Translations under genes and position numbers: made by a program
Part shown: positions 8,120-16,540 of the stretch, piece after piece
Layout: every line of letters begins with the position of its first letter
Numbering within the stretch: position 1 is the stretch's first letter
The notes under the pieces: model-generated
What the model was told of the DNA's origin: nothing
The model's input: the letters and a program-made list of their open reading frames with translations, nothing else
Databases searched by the model: none
Assembly (NCBI RefSeq): GCF_000384295.1
Contig: NZ_KB913037.1
Location: forward strand, 3,458,649 to 3,522,648
Length of the DNA stretch: 64,000 nucleotides
From: Amycolatopsis balhimycina FH 1894
GTDB taxonomy: Bacteria; Actinomycetota; Actinomycetes; Mycobacteriales; Pseudonocardiaceae
Reading direction: 5' to 3'

Positions 8120-9241
8120 ATGAGAGGCCAACTAGTCGTCGTGCCGATCCTGGCGCTGCTCCTGCTGTTCGCCGTCCCGTGGTGGACGCTCGTGCTCGCG
8201 CCGGACTGGGGCACGGCGGCCACGATCGCCGGCACCGCGGTGTTCGCGCTGGGCCTGGTGACCATGCCGGTCGCCATGGTCCGCGGCCACGGCCGGCGCC
8301 AGCGTGACGGCGGCGCACGCCTCGGCGACTCCCTGCTCGCCGTGATCTGGGTGCTGTTCAGCTGGTCCGTGCTGAGCCTGGTGCTGCGGGTCGCGCTGCT
8401 CGGCGTCGAGGACCCGGCGCGGTCGCGGATCGTCGCGGGCATCACGGCCCTGGTCGCCGTCACGCTGCTCGTGCACGGTAACCGCGTCGCCATGCGCGTG
8501 CCGCCGGTGAAGGCGGTCGACGTCGTCATCCCGCGGCTCGGGCCCGGGCTCGACGGCCTGCGCGTCGCCGTGCTGACCGACACCCACTTCGGCCCGATCG
8601 ACCGGACGAAGTGGTCGGAAGAGGTCGTCGCGGCGGTGAACGCCCTGGAGGCGGACGTCGTCTGCCACGCAGGCGACCTCGCCGACGGCGCGGTGGCGCG
8701 GCGCCGCAAGCAGGTCGACCCGCTCGGCGGCGTCCAGGCCGGGCTGGGGCGGTTCTACATCACCGGCAACCACGAGTACTTCGGCGAGGCGCAGGCCTGG
8801 CTCGACCACATGGAAGGGCTCGGCTGGGACACCCTGCACAACCGCTCGACGCTGCTCGAACGCGGCGGCGACCGGATCCTCTTCGCCGGCATCGACGACC
8901 CGACCGGCACGGCGTCCGGCCTGCCCGGCCACGGCCCCGACCTGGCCCGCGCGCTGGACGGCGCCCCCGCCGACGTCCCGGTGGTGCTGCTGGCCCACCA
9001 GCCGAAGCAGGTCCGCGAGGCCCGCGAGGCGGGCGTCGACCTGCAGATCTCCGGCCACACGCACGGCGGGCAGATCTGGCCGTTCCACTTCCTGGTGCGG
9101 TTCGACCAGCCGACGCTGTCCGGCCTGACCCGGCACGGGGAGACCCAGCTGTACAACAGCCGGGGCACGGGGTTCTGGGGCCCGCCGTTCCGGATCTTCG
9201 CGCCCAGCGAGATCACGCTCCTCACCCTGCGCCGCGCCTGA
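8120..9241 (+). CDS. membrane-anchored metallophosphoesterase (YkuE-like)
   Basis: Calcineurin-type phosphoesterase of 373 aa with a dimetal centre. The N-terminal 125 residues form about four membrane helices; the catalytic domain follows. All family blocks are present: VLTDTHFG, HAGDLADG, TGNHEYF, VVLLAHQP and SGHTHGGQIWPF. The arrangement (membrane anchor, then a D-x-H block) is that of the YkuE/YaeI group, some of which hydrolyse lipid-linked phosphates such as UDP-diacylglucosamine or cyclic nucleotides; substrate here is open. Confidence 0.87.
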   Translation: MRGQLVVVPILALLLLFAVPWWTLVLAPDWGTAATIAGTAVFALGLVTMPVAMVRGHGRRQRDGGARLGDSLLAVIWVLFSWSVLSLVLRVALLGVEDPARSRIVAGITALVAVTLLVHGNRVAMRVPPVKAVDVVIPRLGPGLDGLRVAVLTDTHFGPIDRTKWSEEVVAAVNALEADVVCHAGDLADGAVARRRKQVDPLGGVQAGLGRFYITGNHEYFGEAQAWLDHMEGLGWDTLHNRSTLLERGGDRILFAGIDDPTGTASGLPGHGPDLARALDGAPADVPVVLLAHQPKQVREAREAGVDLQISGHTHGGQIWPFHFLVRFDQPTLSGLTRHGETQLYNSRGTGFWGPPFRIFAPSEITLLTLRRA

Positions 9242-9267
9242 GAGGATCACCGAAAAACTTTTTTGTC

Positions 9268-9297
9268 TTGACAGTGTCAATAGTCGGCTGTCAGGCT
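9268..9297 (+). promoter_or_regulatory. promoter with dyad TTGACA-g-TGTCAA
   Basis: A perfect 6+1+6 dyad (9268-9280) contains a consensus -35 hexamer TTGACA. CAGGCT (9292-9297) after 18 bases is a fair -10. A repressor bound at the dyad would block the -35, so the downstream hydrolase gene is probably regulated. Confidence 0.5.
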
Positions 9298-9335
9298 GTC
9301 CTCGTACGGTCACCCGGCCAAACGAGGAGAGTTCC

Positions 9336-10139
9336 ATGAGCACGACGGTTTCCGCAGACGGCACGAAGATCGCCTACACCCGGGCCGGATCCGGCCCCGC
9401 GCTCGTCCTCGTCGACGGAGCGATGTGCTACCGCGGCTCGTCCCCCAACGACGCGCTGGCGAAGGAGCTGGCCGCGCACTTCACGGTGTACACCTACGAC
9501 CGCCGCGGCCGCGGGGAGAGCACCGACACCGGGCCGTACACGGTCGGGCGCGAGGTCGAGGACATCGCCGCGCTGGTCAAGGAGGCGGGCGGCGAAGCGT
9601 TCCTGTTCGGCATCTCCTCCGGCGCCGCACTGGCCCTCGAAGCGGCTCGCAGTCTCACGGTGCCGAAGCTGGCGGTGTACGAACCGCCGTTCGTGGTCGA
9701 CGACACCCGCCCCCGCGTCCCGGCCGACTACCCGGCGCGCCTCGACGCGGCGCTGCGGGAGGGCAAGCGCGGCAAGGCGGTGAAGATGTTCATGACCGAA
9801 GGCGTCGGCCTGGGCAAGGCGACGGTGGCGATGATGCGGATCATGCCGTTCTGGGTGAAGCTCAAGCGCGTGGCCCACACGATCCCGTACGACACGGCCC
9901 TGGTGGCGGACCACCAGTCGGGCCACCCGCTGCCGGCGGCCTGGCCGGAGGTGAAGATCCCCACCCTGGCCATCGACGGCGGCCGGAGCCCGGAATGGAT
10001 GCGCAACGGCGTATCGGCGCTGGCGAAGGTCCTGCCGTCGGCGGAGTACCGGACGCTGCCGGACCAGACGCACCTCGTGAAGGCACCCGCACTGGCCCCG
10101 CTGCTGACGAAGTTCTTCCTGAGCCAGGCGGCGGCCTGA
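9336..10139 (+). CDS. alpha/beta hydrolase
   Basis: 267-residue cytoplasmic alpha/beta hydrolase, preceded by a strong ribosome site (GAGGAGA). The fold's early block is VYTYDRRGRGES; the nucleophile elbow is GISSG (about residue 90), an aspartate is likely in TLAIDGG and the histidine in PDQTHLV. The oxyanion segment reads LVLVDGAMCYRG in place of the usual HG. Proteins of this shape are common in actinomycetes and unassigned. The upstream dyad at 9268 suggests control by a TetR- or MarR-type factor. Confidence 0.8.
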   Translation: MSTTVSADGTKIAYTRAGSGPALVLVDGAMCYRGSSPNDALAKELAAHFTVYTYDRRGRGESTDTGPYTVGREVEDIAALVKEAGGEAFLFGISSGAALALEAARSLTVPKLAVYEPPFVVDDTRPRVPADYPARLDAALREGKRGKAVKMFMTEGVGLGKATVAMMRIMPFWVKLKRVAHTIPYDTALVADHQSGHPLPAAWPEVKIPTLAIDGGRSPEWMRNGVSALAKVLPSAEYRTLPDQTHLVKAPALAPLLTKFFLSQAAA

Positions 10140-10225
10140 AGACGGGGCAGGCCGGGCTGTCGAGGCCTTCCGGTCTCGTCACAACTCCCTTGCCTGGACG
10201 ATCACCGACCGGGCAGGGTGCAGAC

Positions 10226-10873
10226 GTGCCCACCCGCGCCCTGGTCTTCGACTTCGACGGCACGCTCGCCGACACCGAGTCCGCCGTCCTGCAGGCTTGG
10301 CAGGAGGTCTTCCGGGACCACGGCACCGAGCTGCCGATGGAAGCCTGGTACGCCGTCATCGGCACGCAGCACACCACGCCCGCGATGTTCGCCCTGCTCG
10401 CCGAGCACGCTCCGGGCATCGATCCCGAAGCGATGCGGCCCCACACGCGCGCCCGGGTCCTGGAGCTCCTCGAAACCCTCGGTCCGCGCGAAGGCGTCCG
10501 GAGCTACCTCGAGACCGCGAAGGACCACGGCCTCAAGCTCGCCGTCGCCTCCAGCTCGTCCGGGGCCTGGGTGAACCCGCACCTCGAACGGCTCGGCATC
10601 GACCGCTACTTCGACGCCGTCCTCACCGGGGACCGCCACAAAGCCAAGCCCGATCCGGACCTCTACCTCGCCGCGCTCGACGCGCTCGGAGCCGGTGCGG
10701 GCGAGGCCATCGCCTTCGAGGACACCCCGCACGGCGTCACCGCCGCCAAGGCCGCCGGGCTGACCTGCGTCGCCGTGCCGAACGCCATCACCGCGAACCT
10801 CGACTTCGGGCTGGCGGACGTCGTGCTGCCGTCGTTCGCCGCCAAGCCCCTCGAGGCCCTGCTCAGCCGCTGA
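10226..10873 (+). CDS. HAD-family hydrolase, beta-phosphoglucomutase-like
   Basis: 215-residue haloacid-dehalogenase-fold phosphatase or mutase. Motif I is VFDFDGTLADTESAV (two catalytic aspartates), motif II is AVASSSSGAW, the motif III lysine is in HKAKPDPDLY, and motif IV is AFEDTPHG. The helical cap after motif I places it in subclass I, the beta-phosphoglucomutase/phosphatase group. GTG at 10226 is chosen because it begins just before the first strand; the frame is open much further upstream but overlaps the preceding hydrolase gene. Its end overlaps the convergent Nudix gene by 11 bases. Confidence 0.85.
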   Translation: MPTRALVFDFDGTLADTESAVLQAWQEVFRDHGTELPMEAWYAVIGTQHTTPAMFALLAEHAPGIDPEAMRPHTRARVLELLETLGPREGVRSYLETAKDHGLKLAVASSSSGAWVNPHLERLGIDRYFDAVLTGDRHKAKPDPDLYLAALDALGAGAGEAIAFEDTPHGVTAAKAAGLTCVAVPNAITANLDFGLADVVLPSFAAKPLEALLSR

Positions 10874-11330
10874 CCAGCGCCAGCAGCCGGTCCAGGAACG
10901 GCAGCTGGCCCTTCACCAGCTTCTCCCGCGCGACCGCCACGGAGAACCACGCCACCCGGTCGACCTCGGGGAACTCCTGCTGCTTGCCCGATCGCGGCGG
11001 CCACTCCATCGAGAACGTCCCGGGCACCACCGCGGCCGGGTCGAGGTCGGCTTCCACCGCCCACGCCGTGACGACCTTGCCGCCCGACTGCTTCACCACG
11101 CCCAGCTCGACGTACTCGCCGCCGGGTGCCGGCAGCCCCAGCTCTTCCTCGAACTCGCGCCGCGCCGCCTTCTCCGGCGGCTCGTCCGGGTCGAGCTCGC
11201 CCTTGGGCAGCGACCACGCGGCCGCGTCCTTCTTCGCCCAGAACGGCCCGCCCATGTGCCCCAGCAGCACCTCGACGTCGTCGCCGCGGCCGCGGTAGAG
11301 CAGGAGCCCGGCACTCTGTTTGCCCGCCAT
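10863..11330 (-). CDS. Nudix hydrolase
   Basis: 155-residue Nudix pyrophosphohydrolase. The complete Nudix box G-x5-E-x7-R-E-x-x-E-E-x-G-L is present, from GELDPDE to EELGL. The opening strand is SAGLLLYR, and the WSLPKGELD context resembles the diadenosine-polyphosphate or house-cleaning NUDT2/RppH-like group. ATG 11330 follows GGGTGG; longer forms lack a ribosome site and would overlap the divergent doxX promoter region. Confidence 0.85.
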   Translation of the reverse strand: MAGKQSAGLLLYRGRGDDVEVLLGHMGGPFWAKKDAAAWSLPKGELDPDEPPEKAARREFEEELGLPAPGGEYVELGVVKQSGGKVVTAWAVEADLDPAAVVPGTFSMEWPPRSGKQQEFPEVDRVAWFSVAVAREKLVKGQLPFLDRLLALVSG

Positions 11331-11442
11331 CCACCCAGCATGCCGAACCCGGTGGAAAAAGTTCCGGCGGGGTTGTCGATCCGGCGGTGACCCGCTCGAC
11401 GCGTAGGCAGAAGACCAGCGGAACCCAGGGAAGGAACCCACC

Positions 11443-11889
11443 ATGACCGCCACCATCGCCCGCGAGACCCAGACCACCGCCACCACCCCGGCCAAGACCC
11501 AGGTCACCGGCATCGTGGTCGGCGCGAGCAGGATCGTGATCTCGTTCCTGTTCGGCTTCCACGGCCTGCAGGGATTCGGCTTCTTCGGCGGGATCGACGG
11601 CCAGGGCGGCGGCGTCCCGTTCGGCTCGTTCCCCGGCTGGTGGGGCAGCGTCTTCGAACTCGGGGGCGCGTTGCTGCTGCTCGCCGGGCTCGCCGCCAGG
11701 CCGGCCGCGATCCTGCTGTCCGGCGTGATGGCCTACGCCTACTTCACCGTGCACGCCCCGATGGGCCTGCTGCCGCTGCAGAACATGGGCGAGCCCGCCG
11801 CGGTCTACGCGTGGGTCTTCCTGCTGTTCGCCGCGATCGGCCCGGGCCGGTTCGCGCTCGACAACCTGCTCAAGCGCCGCCGCCGCTGA
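11443..11889 (+). CDS. DoxX-family membrane protein
   Basis: 148-residue integral membrane protein of the DoxX family with four predicted helices: residues about 22-40, 65-85, 87-105 and 118-138. The first helix contains RIVISFLFGFHGLQGF, the usual DoxX opening with a conserved Arg and Gly. Members act with oxidoreductases in thiol or quinol stress defence in mycobacteria, but many are unassigned. AAGGAA precedes the ATG. The gene ends seven bases before the large hairpin at 11896. Confidence 0.82.
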   Translation: MTATIARETQTTATTPAKTQVTGIVVGASRIVISFLFGFHGLQGFGFFGGIDGQGGGVPFGSFPGWWGSVFELGGALLLLAGLAARPAAILLSGVMAYAYFTVHAPMGLLPLQNMGEPAAVYAWVFLLFAAIGPGRFALDNLLKRRRR

Positions 11890-11895
11890 ACCCAC

Positions 11896-11958
11896 AAAAG
11901 TCCGTGAATGGCACATTGAGGGACTCTAAGTCCCTCAATGTGCCATTCACGGGCTTTT
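11896..11958. terminator. 30-bp-stem bidirectional hairpin terminator
   Basis: Arms 11896-11925 and 11929-11958 pair with one mismatch around a three-base loop (CTA). The stem ends in AAAA/TTTT, giving a T-run on both strands. It closes doxX on the right strand and the conservon operon on the left strand. Core word: GTGAATGGCACATTGAG. Confidence 0.85.
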
Positions 11959-11962
11959 CGGG

Positions 11963-12568
11963 TCAGTAGCCGCCCTGGGCGGCTGCCAGGTCGGACCGCG
12001 CCATCACGTGCTCCATCAGGCTGGTCAGCACCTGCTTGGTCGACTCGCGCTCGCGGGCGTCGCACAGCAGCAGCGGGACGTCCATGCCGACGTCGAGCGC
12101 CTGCCGGACCTCCTCGGTGCCGTACCGGTACGCGCCGTCGAAGCAGTTCACGCCGACGACGAACGGCAGGTTGCGGCGCTCGAAGAAGTCCACCGCGGCG
12201 AAGCAGCTGTCGAGCCGCCGGGTGTCGGCCAGCACGACGGCGCCGAGCGCGCCCTCCGCCAGCTCGTCCCACATGAACCAGAACCGGTCCTGCCCCGGCG
12301 TGCCGAACAGGTACAGGATCAGGTCCGGGTTGATCGTGATGCGGCCGAAGTCGAGCGCGACCGTCGTGGTCGTCTTCTGCTCGACGCCGGCCAGGTCGTC
12401 GACTCCCTCGGACGCGGTCGTGATGACCTCTTCGGTCCGCAGTGGCGGCACTTCGCTCACCGAGCCGACCATCGTGGTCTTGCCGACCCCGAACCCGCCG
12501 GCGATGAGTACCTTGACCGCGGTCGCGGTCAGGTTCCGCCGGGGGTCAGAGTTTCCGGATGCCATCAA
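11963..12568 (-). CDS. cvnD: conservon small GTPase-like protein CvnD
   Basis: Last gene of the four-gene conservon. Ras-like GTP-binding protein of 201 aa that in Streptomyces conservons works with a membrane sensor at the cytoplasmic face, in a manner likened to a G-protein-coupled receptor. G1 is GGFGVGKTT (residues about 24-32), G3 is FGTPGQDR; the G4 position reads GVNCFDGA rather than canonical NKxD, as is common for this family as far as I recall. ATG 12568 overlaps the end of cvnC by 23 bases, so translation is probably coupled. Confidence 0.9.
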   Translation of the reverse strand: MMASGNSDPRRNLTATAVKVLIAGGFGVGKTTMVGSVSEVPPLRTEEVITTASEGVDDLAGVEQKTTTTVALDFGRITINPDLILYLFGTPGQDRFWFMWDELAEGALGAVVLADTRRLDSCFAAVDFFERRNLPFVVGVNCFDGAYRYGTEEVRQALDVGMDVPLLLCDARERESTKQVLTSLMEHVMARSDLAAAQGGY

Positions 12569-12917
12569 GAACCGCCTGCAATACGTGTCGGTTGGGGGAT
12601 TCCTGCGCCGGTGCCGCGGTACGGAACAGCACCAGGTTCTGCTCGATGAGGTCGCTCAGCATCACCTTCACCACGGGCAGCGGGAGGTCCACCCGGGCGG
12701 CCACCTCGGCCACCGAGACGGGCCGCTGGCACAAGGCGATGATGCGCGCGTACTCCGGTTCGAGCATGCCCGCTTCGTGCGCAGTACGCAGCGCGACCAC
12801 GAGCGTGATGAGGTCGAGCCCGAGCGTGTCCGACCGGGTGCGGCCGCCCGTGACCGCGTACGACCGGACGAGCGGACCGGCTTCGTCGTCGAACCAGGCT
12901 TCGTGCCGTGCGCTCAT
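12546..12917 (-). CDS. cvnC: conservon DUF742 protein CvnC
   Basis: 123-residue DUF742 protein. It opens with LVRSYAVTGGRTRSDTLGLD, the usual DUF742 start, and has a winged-helix-like segment (RPVSVAEVAARVDLPLPVVK) that suggests nucleic-acid or protein binding. The ATG overlaps the cvnB stop in an ATGA junction. Within conservons CvnC accompanies CvnA and CvnB in a membrane-associated complex; its biochemical role is not established. Confidence 0.9.
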   Translation of the reverse strand: MSARHEAWFDDEAGPLVRSYAVTGGRTRSDTLGLDLITLVVALRTAHEAGMLEPEYARIIALCQRPVSVAEVAARVDLPLPVVKVMLSDLIEQNLVLFRTAAPAQESPNRHVLQAVLDGIRKL

Positions 12918-13330
12918 GGCGTCGGCTGGACGCCGGCGCCGGTGCGGGGCGCGGAGGTGAGGACCTGTCCGACTCGCTTCACCATCAGGTTCATCTCGTA
13001 CGCGACCAGCCCCATGTCCGCGTCTTCGCGGGCCAGCAGGGCGAGGCAGGCGCCCCGTCCGGCCGCCGTCACGAACAGGAACGCGTGGTCCATCTCGACC
13101 ATCGTCTGACGGACGTTGCCGCCGCCGAAGTGCCGTCCGGTCCCGCGGGCCAGGCTCTGGAACGCCGAAGCGACCGCGGAAAGGTGTTCTGCGTCTTCCT
13201 CGGAAAGGTTGCCCGACCTTCCGATGAGCAGGCCGTCCGAGGACAGCACCACCGCCCGGTCCGCCCCGGCGACCCGCTTGACGAGGTCGTCCAGCAGCCA
13301 GTCGAGCTCGTGGGCGCCTGAGTTGACCAT
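12914..13330 (-). CDS. cvnB: conservon roadblock/LC7 protein CvnB
   Basis: 138-residue roadblock/LC7 fold protein. It opens with LDWLLDDLVKRVAGADRAVV followed by SSDGLLIG, both characteristic. In other bacteria (MglB) this fold modulates a small GTPase, so the likely partner is CvnD encoded two genes downstream. Its ATG overlaps the last base of the cvnA stop (TAATG), and its stop overlaps the cvnC start. Confidence 0.92.
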   Translation of the reverse strand: MVNSGAHELDWLLDDLVKRVAGADRAVVLSSDGLLIGRSGNLSEEDAEHLSAVASAFQSLARGTGRHFGGGNVRQTMVEMDHAFLFVTAAGRGACLALLAREDADMGLVAYEMNLMVKRVGQVLTSAPRTGAGVQPTP

Positions 13331-15933
13331 TACTCGCGCTCTCCGTACATGTCGTCGTTCTCGGAAAACTCTTCGTCACGGGCCCGCCGGGTGCCCTGCT
13401 GGAAGGCGGACAGCCTGCTGCGGGCGACCTCCGGCGAATCCAGCCTGACCTCTTCGCGCTCCGCGGCCGCCACGGGCTTGTCCTCCCGCAGCTGGGGAAC
13501 GAGGCTCTGCTGACGTCGCCGTTGCGGCAGCGGCGGGCGGCCGGGTGCCTCGGGGCGGCGCGGCTGCTGCGGACGGCCTTCGGGGGTCGACGCGGCCCGC
13601 GGCTCCTGCGGCGGCCACGCCGGCTGCTGCGCGGCCGGACGCGCCGGGCGCGAGATCCGGGCGGGCGGGGCGGGCGGCCGCACCGGGGCGACCGGCTGGG
13701 CCTGCGTCGGCTGGCTCATCGGCTCCGAAACCGACCCGACCGGGACCGGCGTCGGCGCTGACGGCGGCTGCTGCACGGACGGCTGCTGAACAGGCGGCGG
13801 GACGGTGACCGGCGGGACGACCGCGGGCGGCGTCACGGCCGCGGGAGCCGTCACGGGCGCCGGCGGCGCGGCAGGCGGCTCGGTGCGGTGGCGGGCCGGG
13901 CGGCGGACCGGCCGCTTGAGCGGCGCGACCTCGTCGTTGGCCGTGGTCTCCGGCTCGACCGGGTTCGGGACGAGCTCCGGCTTCGGCGGGGTGATCGGCT
14001 GCTCCGGCTCGCTCTCGGCGAGCGGGGCGAGCAGGTCGGTGCGCACCAGCACGATGGCCCGGGTGCCGCCGTAGGCCGACTCCCGCAGGTGCACCTGGAT
14101 GCCGTGCCGCGCGGCCAGCCGCGCGACCACGAACAGGCCGAGGCGGGGCTCGTCCGACAGCGCCATGATCCCGAAGTCCGGCGGGTCGGCCAGCATCGTG
14201 TTGATCTCTTCGGTCTGGTCCGGCTCGAGCCCGAGGCCCTGGTCCTCGACCTCGATCACGACACCCTTGCCGACCACGTTGCCGCGGATCTCGACCCGCG
14301 ACTGCGGCGGTGAGAACGCCGTCGCGTTGTCGATCAGCTCGGCCAGCAGGTGCACGAGGTCGCCGACGACCGGGCCGCGGACGGCGATCTGCGGCAGCAC
14401 CGCCGTCTTGACCCTGGCGAAGTCCTCCGTCTCGGCGGACGCGCCCCGGACCAGCTCGGCCAGCCCGACCGGGTTGCGCCACTGACGGCCCGGCTGCCCG
14501 CCGCCGAGGATGATCAGGTTCTCCGCGTTCCGGCGGGCGCGGGTGGAGAGGTGGTCGAGCTGGAACAGCGTGTCCAGCTGCTCCGGGTCCTCCTGCTTGC
14601 GCTCGGCCTGGTCGAGCACCTTGAGCTGGCGGTGCACGATGACCTGGCTGCGGTGGGCGATGTTGAGGAACACCGCCTTGGTGCCCTCCCTGGTCTTCGC
14701 CTCGTCGATGGCGGCCGCGATGGCGGTCTGCTGCGCCTTGTTGAACGCGTCGGCGACCTGGCCGATCTCGTCGGTGCCGTGGTCGAGGAAGTGACCGCCT
14801 TCTTCGAGGTCGACGGGCTCACCCGCCTGGACCCGGGCGACCAGCTCGGGCAGCCGCACCTCGGCCGCGTCGAGGGTGTCCTCGCGCAGCCGGTGCAGGC
14901 GGCCGATGAGCCGGTTCGACAGCCGGACGGCGACGAACACCACGAAGACCGCGAACAGGACCGCGACCACGCCGGCGATCAGCGACTCGGTGAACGTCGA
15001 GTCCGCGTCGTCGATCGCGGCCTGGCTCGCGTTCGAGCTCTGCAGGACGAAGATGCCCATCAGCGCGGTGCCGACCTGGCGGGCGGCGGTGCGCCACTGG
15101 TCCTGCGGCACCGGCAGCTTCGACAGGTCGCCGCGCAGGAACGCGGTCTCGACCTGGGTCACCGTCTGCCACGGCTGGCTGGCCAGCAACTGGTCGTACT
15201 TGGCTTTGACCTCGGGGATCAGCTTCGACGCCGACGCGTCCAGCTGGGCGTGGTAGGCACCGACCTGGCCGACGTAGGTGCGGAAGTCGTCGTTGGTCAG
15301 CCCGCCCGCGGCCAGCCCGGCGGCGGCGAGCGCGTCACTGCGCTGCATCGCGTCGGCCGCGGTGAACAGCGGGATGGCGGTCAGCCGGTCGAAGGCGTTC
15401 TGGGCGCCGCGCGCGTTCTGCGCGAGCCCGGTCACGCCGTCGATGAACTGGTCGATCATCTTGTTGTAGTAGGCGAAGGCCTGGCCGATCTGCATCTGGC
15501 CGCCGTCGATCGCCTGACGGTTCGAGGGCAGCTGCTGGAACAGCCCGAAGAACGTGGTGATGTTCTTCAGCACGCTCGGCGGGGTGTCGCTGTAGTCGGC
15601 GAAGTTGTCCTTGAGGTACTCGATCGTCTTCGCGGCGTTCTCGTCCGTCTTGGGCCGGACCGCCGCGAGCGCGGCGCGCTGGCTGCTCTGGCCCGCGAGC
15701 AGGCTCAGCGTGGCCTGGCGCTCCTGCTGCAGCGAGGCGAGGAACGGGATCGACGGCGCCTCCGAGCCACGGATGCGGTTGGTGTAGTCCCGGCCCGTGA
15801 CGGCGTCGTAGATCAGGTAGCCCGCGAGGGCCACGCCGACGAGCAACAGCGCGACACTGGGGACGAGCGCGATCGTGAGCACGCGCTTCCGAATCGAGGA
15901 TCCCCGGTTGCGTCGAAGAGAAATCTGCTTCAC
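13330..15933 (-). CDS. cvnA: conservon sensor-kinase-like protein CvnA (NIT-HAMP-HATPase)
   Basis: 867-residue membrane sensor, first gene of the conservon. N-terminal membrane helix (residues about 20-42), extracellular nitrate/nitrite-sensing-like (NIT) region to about 310, second helix (AGVVAVLFAVFVVFVAV), HAMP linker, helical dimerisation region, then an HATPase_c domain with the N box ELIDNATAFSPP and G-box residues in EVEDQGLGL and GLFVVARLAARHG. No canonical H box with phospho-acceptor is obvious, as usual for CvnA. About 220 C-terminal residues are Pro/Gln-rich and probably disordered. The GTG start follows AAGGAAAACGG. Confidence 0.9.
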   Translation of the reverse strand: MKQISLRRNRGSSIRKRVLTIALVPSVALLLVGVALAGYLIYDAVTGRDYTNRIRGSEAPSIPFLASLQQERQATLSLLAGQSSQRAALAAVRPKTDENAAKTIEYLKDNFADYSDTPPSVLKNITTFFGLFQQLPSNRQAIDGGQMQIGQAFAYYNKMIDQFIDGVTGLAQNARGAQNAFDRLTAIPLFTAADAMQRSDALAAAGLAAGGLTNDDFRTYVGQVGAYHAQLDASASKLIPEVKAKYDQLLASQPWQTVTQVETAFLRGDLSKLPVPQDQWRTAARQVGTALMGIFVLQSSNASQAAIDDADSTFTESLIAGVVAVLFAVFVVFVAVRLSNRLIGRLHRLREDTLDAAEVRLPELVARVQAGEPVDLEEGGHFLDHGTDEIGQVADAFNKAQQTAIAAAIDEAKTREGTKAVFLNIAHRSQVIVHRQLKVLDQAERKQEDPEQLDTLFQLDHLSTRARRNAENLIILGGGQPGRQWRNPVGLAELVRGASAETEDFARVKTAVLPQIAVRGPVVGDLVHLLAELIDNATAFSPPQSRVEIRGNVVGKGVVIEVEDQGLGLEPDQTEEINTMLADPPDFGIMALSDEPRLGLFVVARLAARHGIQVHLRESAYGGTRAIVLVRTDLLAPLAESEPEQPITPPKPELVPNPVEPETTANDEVAPLKRPVRRPARHRTEPPAAPPAPVTAPAAVTPPAVVPPVTVPPPVQQPSVQQPPSAPTPVPVGSVSEPMSQPTQAQPVAPVRPPAPPARISRPARPAAQQPAWPPQEPRAASTPEGRPQQPRRPEAPGRPPLPQRRRQQSLVPQLREDKPVAAAEREEVRLDSPEVARSRLSAFQQGTRRARDEEFSENDDMYGERE

Positions 15934-16491
15934 CTGGGTCCGTTTTCCTTCCGGCAGTACATGGTTTCGGGTCGCCCGAGGTGGTCTGCACCCGGATTCC
16001 GACCAGCCGGATCAACATCACCGTGGTCTCTTCGCCCGCGACGACGTTAGGCAGCCCCTCTGGGCGCGTCAAGTCCGTGGCGAGAACGTGATCTTGGAAC
16101 GGTGACCCCTCAACACTTGCTGCCTGCGCTTCGAAAGTCCACCACTGCAAGTCGTGACCTTCGTCGCAGGGCCACTTTGCGTTCCACGCACGTATGTGAG
16201 TACTGGAAGCGCTCCCGGATCCGCCGCGCGTCCCGGCCGGGCCCACTACGTACGACAGCGCCGAATCGTTCGGTGACGAACATCACGACTTCGCGGCCGC
16301 GGCCTCGCGCGGGCACTTCATCCGGGCCGGATGGCGTCCCCAAAGCGAAAATAGGCTGTCATCGTGGTCGCTGCCACGGATTCACCGGAAATCACGGCGG
16401 AATTCCCGGTATTCCGCAAGCGTGCTCGTCCGGGCACCCACCGTGGCTCCGGTACCGGTTCCGCGACCGGGCCCCCGGCGAACGCCGGCCG
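15934..16491. other. long intergenic region upstream of the conservon
   Basis: About 560 bases. It contains the conservon promoter (16044-16072, left strand), a 104-base leader for cvnA, and at 16352 a leaderless-type promoter facing right with a 58-codon frame behind it. The stretch 16100-16340 has no gene I would defend; a 77-codon left-strand frame there lacks family features. Confidence 0.5.
16044..16072 (-). promoter_or_regulatory. consensus-like promoter of the cvnABCD operon
   Basis: On the left strand TTGACG (16072-16067), a 17-base spacer, then TAACGT (16049-16044). This is close to a housekeeping sigma consensus and lies about 110 bases before the cvnA start codon. Confidence 0.7.
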
Positions 16492-16540
16492 TCAGCCGGG
16501 GAACTCGTCGGCGAGGGTGTTCCAGAACAGCAGCTCGTAG
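16352..16540 (+). CDS. candidate 58-codon leaderless small gene
   Basis: TAGGCT (16352-16357) stands six bases before a GTG at 16364, the same layout as the leaderless promoters of established genes here. The frame runs to TAG at 16538-16540, giving a protein that opens MVAATDSPEITAEFPVF and turns Gly/Arg/Ser-rich. Its last 49 bases lie opposite the 3' end of the tenA-like gene. No family is recognised. It may be a true small protein or the 5' remnant of a lost gene. Confidence 0.28.

Noticed and set aside
16110..16343. 77-codon left-strand frame upstream of cvnA
   Set aside because: No ribosome site or family pattern.
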